Shown piece after piece: positions 8,469-14,697 of a stretch of DNA of 18,693 bases (position 1 is its first letter; each line of letters starts with the position of its first letter). Under the pieces are notes generated by a model. It saw only the letters and a program-made list of their open reading frames with translations. It had not been told where the DNA came from and did not search any database. The position numbers were made by a program, and so were the translations under genes. Source of the stretch: Spartobacteria bacterium. Its GTDB lineage: Bacteria > Verrucomicrobiota > Verrucomicrobiia > Chthoniobacterales > Chthoniobacteraceae. The stretch is taken from positions 1 to 18,693 of the forward strand of contig JANXZI010000089.1 in NCBI GenBank assembly GCA_025355595.1, given 5' to 3'.

Positions 8469-9004
8469 TACTTCGGCAAAAAGGTGATCGAGTACTTCAC
8501 GGACGTGCTGAGCGAGACGAAGTTGAGCTGGAAGTTGCTGACATTGGAGCAGACGACGAGGGTGGTCGTGACGCCAGTGGCCTGGATGGTCTGCTGGCGC
8601 AGCAAATTGTTGCCGGTCACGGAATACACCACCTGGAGAGGCTGCGCGGTATTGCCGTAGCTCGGGATACTGCTGGTGATGACCGGGTCCCTCGGGGCTC
8701 CGGTCGGGTTTCCCTGCGCATCATACGCCGTGGAGTAATCGGGGAGCGTGAGCGTGAGACTGCTCCCGCCGGTCGGAATCGTGAAGGTGAGCGCGCTGCG
8801 GATGTCACGGGCCAAAAAGTCCATGGCGCGCAGTTCCTGATTGCTCTCGTTCGAGTAGTCGTCCGCCACATGGAGGCTCTTCAGAATCTGGGTTCCCGAG
8901 GTCAGCAGCACCGCGAACAAAACTCCAGCGATGCCGACGCTGATCATCATTTCGAGAAGCGTGAATCCTTCAGTGCGACGGCGAATGGTGGGGTGCGTCT
9001 TCAT
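8384..9004 (-). CDS. Prepilin-like protein with N-terminal methylation motif (GspJ / Verru_Chthon cassette type)
   Basis: The leader MKTHPTIRRRTEG is followed by the prepilin peptidase site G|FTLLEMM with Glu+5, then the hydrophobic helix ISVGIAGVLFAVLL. The 206-residue size and a C-terminus around LRVGTTLAGTVCARN fit the GspJ-like minor pseudopilins common in Verrucomicrobiota, where some belong to Verru_Chthon cassettes. Such proteins enter a pseudopilus built with GspF/PilC. The ATG at 9004 is preferred over a TTG two codons earlier. It lies just after the stop of a decayed minor-pilin gene, so the two were once one operon. Its last 85 bases overlap the end of the convergent response-regulator frame. 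Confidence 0.85.
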   Translation of the reverse strand: MKTHPTIRRRTEGFTLLEMMISVGIAGVLFAVLLTSGTQILKSLHVADDYSNESNQELRAMDFLARDIRSALTFTIPTGGSSLTLTLPDYSTAYDAQGNPTGAPRDPVITSSIPSYGNTAQPLQVVYSVTGNNLLRQQTIQATGVTTTLVVCSNVSNFQLNFVSLSTSVKYSITFLPKYQGSSAALRVGTTLAGTVCARNMRFQSP

Positions 9005-9006
9005 TT

Positions 9007-9376
9007 TCAATGCCGGCCGGAAGCCGCTCCCTGGGAGAACATCGTGGAAATCTGGCGGGTGTGAGACCGTCCGCCCTTCGCAGTCCAGATCGCCGTGATA
9101 TTGACCCGCACACCTGTCTGCGCGGGCATGGTGCCATCTCCCAAACTTGGCGCGGTCGCCGTGCCGGTCGTGTTGTTGCGGGTGGCCTGGAGGGATGGGA
9201 TGGCAGGGCTCGGCTGCGGAGACGCGATGACATCAATCGTCTCGACCAGGCTGCCCGCATCGCCCGCGGCGTCCGGCGCGGTGGCAAAAATTGGATCGCG
9301 CAGGTAAGTCGCATCCGTCACCTGACCCCATGTGGAGGCGCGCAGGGGTTTTGATTTCCGGGGGTGCGATCATCAT
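9007..9376 (-). pseudogene. Decayed PilV/GspI-like minor pilin: leader kept, hydrophobic helix deleted, frame broken
   Basis: The 5' end has a strong ribosome binding site and ATGATG coding for MMIAPPEIKTPARLHMG, which resembles a pilin leader peptide. No GFTLVEV-type helix follows. Instead, in a different frame, 9007-9321 encodes about 104 residues ending in VRVNITAIWTAKGGRSHTRQ, the usual C-terminal style of minor pilins (a final strand with W and a closing lsT motif). The simplest reading is an internal deletion that removed the helix and middle part and shifted the frame. The leader frame runs to a stop after about 47 codons. An alternative is that the leader ORF is unrelated and the C-terminal part is translated from GTG at 9321. 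Confidence 0.6.
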
Positions 9377-9382
9377 TGGCCC

Positions 9383-9390
9383 ACCTCCTT
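9383..9390 (-). promoter_or_regulatory. Strong Shine-Dalgarno sequence before the decayed minor-pilin gene
   Basis: On the minus strand AAGGAGGT stands six bases before ATGATG at 9376. It is the clearest ribosome binding site in the window; most other genes have weak or no such sequence. It marks the original start of the pilin gene whose frame is now broken. Confidence 0.75.
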
Positions 9391-9405
9391 CCGTCGCCGG
9401 CTACT

Positions 9406-10776
9406 TTAAAAAAGCTCCGTGATCGGCTTCGTGCCGAAATCCACGAGCGAGAACGGGCGGCCTTGCGGGCCGGGGAGATGGCCTTCGATGTCGAGGCCGA
9501 GGCCGTGGAAAATGGTCGCGACAATTTCCTTCGGCTCGACGGGACGCTCGGTCGGGAAGCCACCGATCTCGTCGCTCTTGCCGACGGCGCGTCCGCCCTT
9601 CACTCCGCCGCCGGCGAAATAGACGCTCCAGCACTGCGGCCAGTGATCGCGTCCGCCCGCCGGGTTGACCTTCGGCGTGCGGCCGAATTCCGCGAGGCTC
9701 GCGACCATCGTCGTCTCCAGCATTCCGCGCTGGTGCAGATCCTCGATGAGCGCGCTGTAGCCTTGGTCGTACATCGGCGCGACGATGTCCTTCATGCCGG
9801 CGATGCTGGTGAAGGGCTTCGAGCCGTGGATGTCCCAGGTGATTTCGTTGAAGACGGTGATGAACGTATTCAGCGTGACGAAGCGCACGCCGCGCTCGAC
9901 GAGCCGCCGCGCGAGCAGGCAGCACTGACCGAAGCGGTTCAAGCCGTAGCGCTCGCGGACGCTCGTGGGTTCCTTCGTGAGATCGAATGCGTCGCGCGCG
10001 AGCGGCGAAGTCATCAGCCGGTACGCGGCCTGGAAATTTGCATCCATGAGTTGCGCGTCCGGCGAGGCCTCGAAATTTTTCATCGTGCCCTCGATCACCT
10101 CACGCAATTTGCGACGGCGATCGAGCCGTGCCTCGCCGATTTCTTTGGGCGGTAGCAAATCGGGCACGCGAAAGTCGGGCTTCGAGGGATCGGCATTCAG
10201 CACAAAGGGATCGTGGCTCTTGCCGAGGAAGCCCGCGTCCTGCCCGTGCGAGATGTTGCCGCCAGTCGGCCCCATCGGCTCGGGGAGGATGACGTGACCG
10301 GGCAATTCGTTGCGGCGGCCCTTGAGGAATTCATACACGCAGCCCGCATGCGGCGTATTGATGCCGCCGGTGAAAAGCCGTCCCGTCTGCATCATCTGAT
10401 GCCCCGTGTCATGCACCGCGGCGGCGGTGTGATGCACGCTGCGCACGATGCTGAACTTGTCCGCGATGGCCGCGTGTTTCGGAAAAATCTCCGTGATCTG
10501 GAAGTCGCCTTTCGTCGAGATCGGCTTGAAGGGCCCGCGCACTTCGCGCGGCGCATCAGGCTTCGGATCCCAGCAGTCGAGCTGCGAGGGCGCGCCGAGA
10601 TTGAAAATGAGGATGCACGCTTTTTCCGACGACGAGGGCTTCAGCAACTGCGCCTCCGCCTGCGCGAGATTTGCGAGCGAAAAACCGAGCGCGCCAAGCG
10701 TGCCGACTTGCAGGAAATCGCGACGCGAGACGCCGTCGCAGGTGGTGATGGAGCCGGGGCCGGTGAGTTTGATCAT
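9406..10776 (-). CDS. DUF1501 domain protein with Tat signal
   Basis: DUF1501 proteins are large exported proteins with a sulfatase/alkaline-phosphatase-like fold, abundant in Planctomycetes and Verrucomicrobia. They are usually encoded beside a DUF1549/DUF1553 cytochrome partner, and their reaction is not established. The 456 residues begin with a twin-arginine signal (SRRDFLQVG, Arg18-Arg19). They show LGAPSQLDCWDPKP, VHHTAAAVHDTGHQMMQTGRLF, GRTPKVNPAGGRDHWPQCW and VAPMYDQG, all typical of the family. Here no DUF1549/DUF1553 gene lies next to it: upstream is a divergent ABC permease and downstream a decayed pilin gene. Length and ends look intact. Confidence 0.93.
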   Translation of the reverse strand: MIKLTGPGSITTCDGVSRRDFLQVGTLGALGFSLANLAQAEAQLLKPSSSEKACILIFNLGAPSQLDCWDPKPDAPREVRGPFKPISTKGDFQITEIFPKHAAIADKFSIVRSVHHTAAAVHDTGHQMMQTGRLFTGGINTPHAGCVYEFLKGRRNELPGHVILPEPMGPTGGNISHGQDAGFLGKSHDPFVLNADPSKPDFRVPDLLPPKEIGEARLDRRRKLREVIEGTMKNFEASPDAQLMDANFQAAYRLMTSPLARDAFDLTKEPTSVRERYGLNRFGQCCLLARRLVERGVRFVTLNTFITVFNEITWDIHGSKPFTSIAGMKDIVAPMYDQGYSALIEDLHQRGMLETTMVASLAEFGRTPKVNPAGGRDHWPQCWSVYFAGGGVKGGRAVGKSDEIGGFPTERPVEPKEIVATIFHGLGLDIEGHLPGPQGRPFSLVDFGTKPITELF

Positions 10777-10896
10777 GGCGGGAAATGTGGTAGTGCGATC
10801 TGATAATCCGCTTCAGGCCGTCCGCCAAGGCTGTGTTTGCAGGGCAGTTTCCGCGACGCTCGACAGCGGCGGCGGCACTCATGCACGTTCCACTCG

Positions 10897-11709
10897 ATGA
10901 ATGCGGCGCTCGCAAAATACGCCAAGGTTTTCGCCGTCGGCGCGCAGAACACCTTCGTGTACCGCTGGAATTTCGTGCTACGATCCGTCGTTGGCATCGT
11001 CCCGCTGGTCGGGACGATTTTTCTGTGGCGCGCGATTTTCGACAGCGGCGGCGGGACGCTGAGCGGCTACACGTTCAGCGGGCTCATCATGTATTTTGCG
11101 ATGACCGTCTTCGTGGAGAATCTCGTGACCCCGACCGAGGACGAGTGGCAGATCGCGGGCGAGATTCGCGACGGGAAGATGAGCTTCCTCCTGCTGAAGC
11201 CGCTGAACTACATCGCCTACCGCTTCACTCTGTATGCGAGCTACCGCCTGCTCTACACCGCCGTGCTGCTGCCCGGCGTGGCGCTGATTTTTTTCTTCCT
11301 CCGCGATCACATCTCGCTGCCGGTGCACGCGGCGACGTGGCTGTGGTTCGGCGTGAGCACGGCGCTCGCGGCGGTGATCCAATTCTTCATCGCGTACACG
11401 ATCGCGATGCTCGCATTTTGGATCCTCGAAATCTCCACGATCGTCTTCATCGTTTTTTCCATCGAGTATTTCCTGAGCGGCCACGCGTTCCCGCTCGACA
11501 TGCTGCCGCCGTGGCTCGCGGGCTTTGTGAAATGGAGCCCGTTCCCGTACGAGCTGTATTTTCCCGTGCAGGTCTTCACCGAGCGCATCGGCGGCACGGC
11601 GCTCGCGCAGGGAATCGCGATCCAGGCGTGCTGGGCATTCGCGATGTGGATGCTCGGCGTGACGCTCTGGCGCGTGGGCATCCGGCGCTACCAGGCGGTG
11701 GGGAATTGA
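10897..11709 (+). CDS. ABC-2 type permease subunit (DUF990-like)
   Basis: The 270-residue membrane protein has about six hydrophobic segments and begins MNAALAKYAKVFAVGAQNTFVYRWNF. This resembles the PF06182-type ABC-2 permeases that occur as two adjacent subunits with one ATPase. The motif GEIRDGKMSFLLLKPLNYIAYRF, after the first helices, matches the usual cytoplasmic loop of this family. The start at 10897 is preferred because the 20 residues before it are Arg/Gln-rich and unlike a membrane protein N-terminus. It ends four bases before the second permease. Substrate is unknown. No ATP-binding subunit is present nearby. Confidence 0.87.
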   Translation: MNAALAKYAKVFAVGAQNTFVYRWNFVLRSVVGIVPLVGTIFLWRAIFDSGGGTLSGYTFSGLIMYFAMTVFVENLVTPTEDEWQIAGEIRDGKMSFLLLKPLNYIAYRFTLYASYRLLYTAVLLPGVALIFFFLRDHISLPVHAATWLWFGVSTALAAVIQFFIAYTIAMLAFWILEISTIVFIVFSIEYFLSGHAFPLDMLPPWLAGFVKWSPFPYELYFPVQVFTERIGGTALAQGIAIQACWAFAMWMLGVTLWRVGIRRYQAVGN

Positions 11710-11713
11710 AACG

Positions 11714-12508
11714 ATGAACCGCTATCTTTCCATCTTCGCCCTCACCGCGCGGAACTCGCTCATCCGCGAGATGAACTTCAAGCTGAACTTCCTGCTCTGG
11801 ATGGTCGTCGAGCTGCTGTGGTTCGCGGGGCAGCTTGCCTTCATCGAGGTGCTCTACGGCCAGGTGAACGAGATTGCTGGCTGGTCAAAGTGGCAGCTCG
11901 TCGCGCTCGTCGGCGTGCACCAGATCATCGCGCAACTTTTCCAGGCGTTCTTTTACCTCAATATCGCAAACCTCCCCGAACTCGTCCGCACCGGGAGGCT
12001 GGACCTCATGCTCACACTGCCGATGGATGCACAGTTCGCCGTGAGCACGCGGCAGGTGAGCTTCGACTGCATCGTGAATTCGTTCGTCGGCGTGGGCATC
12101 GTCGTGTTCGCACTCGCGAAGCTGCACATCGTCCCGAGCATCACACAGCTTGCGCTCTTCGCGTGCGCCGTGCCGCTCGGCATCGCGGTGCATTACGCGG
12201 TGATGTTTGGCCTCTCGTGCATCAGCTTCTGGATCATCCGCGCGCAGAGTTTCATCCACGGCTACTTCAATCTCTTCCACATCGGCCGCTACCCGGAAGC
12301 GGTGTTCCGCGGCGTGTTCCGGATCATCTTCACCTGGCTCGTGCCCGTCATCCTCGTCTCGAATGTGCCCGCAAAAATCCTCGCGCATCCGTTCAGTTCA
12401 CCGTGGGCCGGGCTCGCGATGCTTTTCACTGCGACCCTGGCCGTGCTTGCCGCCACGCGCGCCCTGTGGCTGTTCGCGCTGCGGCGCTACGGCAGCGCGA
12501 GTTCGTAA
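11714..12508 (+). CDS. Second ABC-2 type permease subunit (DUF990-like)
   Basis: The 264-residue protein has about six membrane segments and the paired-permease hallmark LPELVRTGRLDLMLTLPMDAQF. This aligns in position and character with the GEIRDGKMSFLLLKPLN loop of its upstream neighbour, so the two are paralogues expected to form a heterodimeric channel. The N-terminus (ARNSLIREMNFKLNFLLWMVVELLWF) is family-typical. It begins four bases after the first permease stop, which indicates tight co-translation. The ATPase must come from elsewhere in the genome. The C-terminus RRYGSASS ends normally, about 140 bases before the dksA-like gene. Confidence 0.87.
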   Translation: MNRYLSIFALTARNSLIREMNFKLNFLLWMVVELLWFAGQLAFIEVLYGQVNEIAGWSKWQLVALVGVHQIIAQLFQAFFYLNIANLPELVRTGRLDLMLTLPMDAQFAVSTRQVSFDCIVNSFVGVGIVVFALAKLHIVPSITQLALFACAVPLGIAVHYAVMFGLSCISFWIIRAQSFIHGYFNLFHIGRYPEAVFRGVFRIIFTWLVPVILVSNVPAKILAHPFSSPWAGLAMLFTATLAVLAATRALWLFALRRYGSASS

Positions 12509-12654
12509 AATGCGTGCCCGTTTTCCCGCATCCATGACGCCTTCGGATCGGCCTTCGGATCGCCGAGAAAAATGTTCCCATTATCCCCTTGCGCCGCAGG
12601 GGTGAAGTCCGTATCTATCCCGCCCTTTTCCCAACCGGATACCCAATTTCCCAT
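12487..12654 (-). CDS. Possible 55-aa protein antisense in the permease/dksA gap
   Basis: I do not recognise it. An ATG-started frame on the minus strand exactly spans the gap between the second permease and the dksA-like gene, overlapping the permease end by 22 bases and the dksA start codon by 2. The peptide is well mixed in composition, with GNWVSGWEKGG near its start and PKASWMRENGHAFYELALP at its end. It lacks the Arg/Ala/Pro bias of shadow frames in this GC-rich DNA. It contains a DPKA-DPKA repeat caused by a 12-bp tandem duplication. No ribosome binding site is visible, and the same DNA should hold the dksA promoter. It could be a small protein, a gene remnant or chance. Confidence 0.3.
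   Translation of the reverse strand: MGNWVSGWEKGGIDTDFTPAAQGDNGNIFLGDPKADPKASWMRENGHAFYELALP
12539..12562. repeat. 12-bp tandem duplication GCCTTCGGATCG x2
   Basis: Two exact adjacent copies of GCCTTCGGATCG lie about 90 bases upstream of the dksA-like gene. The unit length keeps any reading frame. On the minus strand it gives the repeated DPKA of the possible small protein. It may equally be simple slippage in a promoter region. Confidence 0.7.
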
Positions 12655-13357
12655 GCCGAAACCGCAGCCAAAGAAAGCCGCCAAGAAGCCCGCGCCCAAA
12701 GCGAAGGCCAGCAAACCCGCGTCGAAACCGACCGCGAAAAGCAAACCCGCGCCGAAGGCCCCGAAAGCTGCGAAGCCCGGGAAACCGGCAAACGGCGCCA
12801 AGTCCGTTGCGAAGCCGACAAACAATGTGCACCCCGCCTCAACCCGGCCCGTGCTGCCGAAGAAGCCGGTGACGCTCACGCCATTTCTCAAGCAGCAAAA
12901 GCAGCGTCTCATGGCCCTGCGCGACACCATCCTCGACTCGATGGCTGGCGTCGCCAAGGACACGCTGCGCTCGCGCCCCGAGGGCAGCGAGGCCAGCGCC
13001 TTCGGCATGCACCAGGCCGACGCGGGCAGCGACGCCTACGACAAAGATTTTGCACTCTCGCTCCTCTCGCAGGAACAGGATGCACTCTATGAGATCGAAG
13101 AGGCACTCAAGCGCGTGGATGCGGGCACCTACGGCGTCTGCGAGATGACCGGCAAGGCCATCTCCCACCTCCGCCTCGAGGCCATGCCCTTTGCCCGCTA
13201 CACCGTCGAGTGCCAGGCGGAACTCGAGAAGAACAAACGCTTTCAACGTTCGCGCGTCCCTGTCACCTCCCTCTTCGGCCTCACCGAAGATGGGGGCGAA
13301 TCCGAGAGCGACGGCGACGAACCCGAAGAGACTCCAGCAAAACCAACCGAAGACTAA
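12653..13357 (+). CDS. DksA/TraR-family protein with histone H1-like N-terminal tail and degenerate zinc site
   Basis: DksA-type proteins enter the RNA polymerase secondary channel and modulate initiation, notably at ribosomal promoters. The 234 residues split into a Lys/Ala/Pro-rich tail (1-75), a coiled-coil helix pair (about 80-155) and a zinc-finger-like end with GTYGVCEMTGKAISHLRLEAMPFARYTVECQ. Only Cys163 and Cys187 remain of the usual four, the partners being Thr166 and Thr184, so classical zinc binding is doubtful. An acidic tail (ESDGDEPEE) closes the protein. It lies six bases before rpmG, suggesting co-expression with ribosomal proteins. A weak promoter-like TTGCGC-17-TATCTA stands at 12589-12617. 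Start 12653 is chosen because the extension upstream is not tail-like. Confidence 0.9.
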   Translation: MPKPQPKKAAKKPAPKAKASKPASKPTAKSKPAPKAPKAAKPGKPANGAKSVAKPTNNVHPASTRPVLPKKPVTLTPFLKQQKQRLMALRDTILDSMAGVAKDTLRSRPEGSEASAFGMHQADAGSDAYDKDFALSLLSQEQDALYEIEEALKRVDAGTYGVCEMTGKAISHLRLEAMPFARYTVECQAELEKNKRFQRSRVPVTSLFGLTEDGGESESDGDEPEETPAKPTED

Positions 13358-13363
13358 CACCAC

Positions 13364-13537
13364 ATGGCACGCGACTTTATCATCCTCGAATGCACGGAGG
13401 CCAAAGCGGAGGGGAAACCCGTCTCCCGCTACATCTCCAAGCGCAACAAGAAGAGCCTCAACACCCCGAACCGGCTCGAGAAAAAGAAATACAACCCGAA
13501 TCTCAAGCGCCGCACCCTGCACCGCGAAATCAAGTAA
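13364..13537 (+). CDS. rpmG: Large ribosomal subunit protein bL33
   Basis: The 57-residue protein starts [14 protein letters not shown] and ends RRTLHREIK, with the family features [20 protein letters not shown] [13 protein letters not shown] and a basic C-terminus. bL33 sits near the E site of the large subunit. Only one Cys (Cys10) is present and no CxxC pairs, so this is the zinc-independent form. It is too short to stand out among longer frames but is unmistakable by sequence and context. It is six bases after the dksA-like gene and one base before rpsR. Confidence 0.95.
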   Translation: MARDFIILECTEAKAEGKPVSRYISKRNKKSLNTPNRLEKKKYNPNLKRRTLHREIK

Positions 13538-13538
13538 C

Positions 13539-13781
13539 ATGAGCCAGCCAAAAACACCTCAACGCCGCACCAACTTCCGCAAAGCCAACCGGTGCATGCC
13601 GCGCCGTCGCATCGACGTCGCCCTCGACGCCATTGACTGGAAGAATCCCGAACTCCTCAAGCGCTACGTGACCGAAGCCGGCAAGATCATGCCCCGTCGC
13701 GCCACTGGCGTCCCCGCGCGCTTCCACCGCAAGATCAACAACGCAATCAAACGCGCCCGCCAGGCGCTGCTGATGCGCTGA
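13539..13781 (+). CDS. rpsR: Small ribosomal subunit protein bS18
   Basis: The 80-residue protein has the bS18 core: an Arg/Lys-rich N-terminus, DAIDWKNPELLKRYVTEAGKI, then MPRRATGVPARFHRKINNAIKRARQALL. The GKI-PRR-TG motif is diagnostic. bS18 binds the platform of the small subunit with bS6. The gene starts one base after the rpmG stop (TAAC-ATG), forming a dksA-like/rpmG/rpsR unit. This pairing replaces the more common rpsF-ssb-rpsR arrangement, although rpmG-rpsR neighbours occur in other bacteria. A strong terminator follows about 30 bases later. Confidence 0.97.
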   Translation: MSQPKTPQRRTNFRKANRCMPRRRIDVALDAIDWKNPELLKRYVTEAGKIMPRRATGVPARFHRKINNAIKRARQALLMR

Positions 13782-13810
13782 GGCTCGCGTCTCCGACAGA
13801 CTCCATTTTC

Positions 13811-13846
13811 AAAGCGCGCCACCAGACCGGTGGCGCGCTTTTCTTT
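13811..13846 (+). terminator. Intrinsic terminator after rpsR
   Basis: AAAGCGCGCCACC (13811-13823) pairs perfectly with GGTGGCGCGCTTT (13829-13841) across a five-base loop and is followed by TCTTTC. The 13-bp stem with flanking A and T runs fits an intrinsic terminator closing the ribosomal gene unit. Confidence 0.92.
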
Positions 13847-14048
13847 CGTACGATGCCGCGGGGAGAAAAGATGTGGCCCGCCTATGTTTCTCGCGCGTTC
13901 ACCACGTCCCATCTCCCGCCCGCTCCCCAAAAAATCACCCCGCCGCGCCGTCTCTCCTTGCCTTGAAAGCAAGCCGCACGGACACTCCGCGCCCTGCATC
14001 GGCGGAATCGCCGGCGCAGCACAACCAACCACAACCTAACACCAACCC

Positions 14049-14180
14049 ATGAAAAACATCATCGTCATTATCGCCGCAATCCTCGCGGTCGGAATCAGCG
14101 GCTGCGCACACAAGAAGCCGGCCCCCGCCTGCACGGACGGCAAGTCCTGCTGCGCGAAGGGTCCCAAGCACAAGCACTAA
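14049..14180 (+). CDS. Very small Cys/Lys/His-rich lipoprotein (43 aa)
   Basis: I do not recognise a named family. The frame from ATG encodes MKNIIVIIAAILAVGISGC, a clear lipoprotein signal with lipobox ISGC (Cys19). The mature peptide is only about 25 residues, rich in Lys, Cys and His (AHKKPAPACTDGKSCCAKG, then PKHKH). The three Cys and three His in the mature part could bind metal, or the basic peptide could sit against the envelope. It stands alone, with its own terminator 23 bases after the stop and a 200-base non-coding region before it. The preceding 20 bases are AC-rich with no Shine-Dalgarno. The intact signal plus terminator makes it a convincing gene despite its size. Confidence 0.8.
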   Translation: MKNIIVIIAAILAVGISGCAHKKPAPACTDGKSCCAKGPKHKH

Positions 14181-14202
14181 TCCGCGACACAAAATCAAGA
14201 CG

Positions 14203-14240
14203 ACGGGGCGCGCTGGAAACGGTGCGCCCCGTTTGCTTTT
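14203..14240 (+). terminator. Intrinsic terminator after the small lipoprotein gene
   Basis: ACGGGGCGCGCTG (14203-14215) pairs with CGGTGCGCCCCGT (14220-14232) around a GAAA loop, with two G-T pairs, and is followed by TTGCTTTT. It fits a terminator for the small lipoprotein gene. Confidence 0.85.
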
Positions 14241-14323
14241 GCGGAGAAAATCCCGGGCGCTGCGCACCGTGATGCGGACATTCCATTCTGCGGAATCCAC
14301 ACATGGCCTTCTGCGACATTCCG

Positions 14324-14530
14324 CTACCGGATCACGCCGGACCCCGTGTCGTACGCCGCGACGATGAAACGAACGGTGTACCAAATCGCGATGCACACGA
14401 TCACGAGCGCGGCAACCTTCAGGGAAATGATCAGCGGCCGCTTCTCATTCCGCCGGAAGCAATGCGGACACTTCTTCATCGTCCATCGAATCCGTCTATG
14501 GCATTGTTGACAGAGTATGCGGATGCGCAC
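14324..14530 (-). CDS. Small zinc-ribbon membrane protein (about 68 aa)
   Basis: A four-Cys zinc ribbon (CQQC, then CPHC 11 residues later) is followed by a basic stretch RRNEKRP and one membrane helix (about residues 34-57, ISLKVAALVIVCIAIWYTVRF). This order is typical of small bacterial proteins that carry a cytosolic zinc ribbon ahead of a single anchor; the function is unknown. GTG at 14530 is chosen because both Cys pairs must be included. GTG at 14638 would add 36 residues with no clear features, and ATG at 14479 would lose the first Cys pair. It stands alone, convergent with the small lipoprotein gene. No ribosome binding site is visible. Confidence 0.55.
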   Translation of the reverse strand: MRIRILCQQCHRRIRWTMKKCPHCFRRNEKRPLIISLKVAALVIVCIAIWYTVRFIVAAYDTGSGVIR

Positions 14531-14697
14531 TTTTCGTCTGGGATGGAAATGAAATCGCGTGGCGGACGGGAGCCTTCTTTTATCGAGGTCACGGCGATTC
14601 GCAAAACTGTTTATCGCATGATCGGACAAAAAACTCACACCGCCAACGCTGCTTGCCGCACCATTTCCCGGAATTGAAACCGCTCAGCACCACAAAT

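Noticed and set aside
9364..10155. 263-codon plus-strand frame opposite the DUF1501 gene
   Set aside because: It is Arg/Asp/Ala-rich shadow sequence opposite a clear conserved protein.
13664..14032. 122-codon minus-strand frame between rpsR and the small lipoprotein gene
   Set aside because: It reads across rpsR and the terminator hairpin, is Arg/Gly-rich, and shows no motif or signal peptide.
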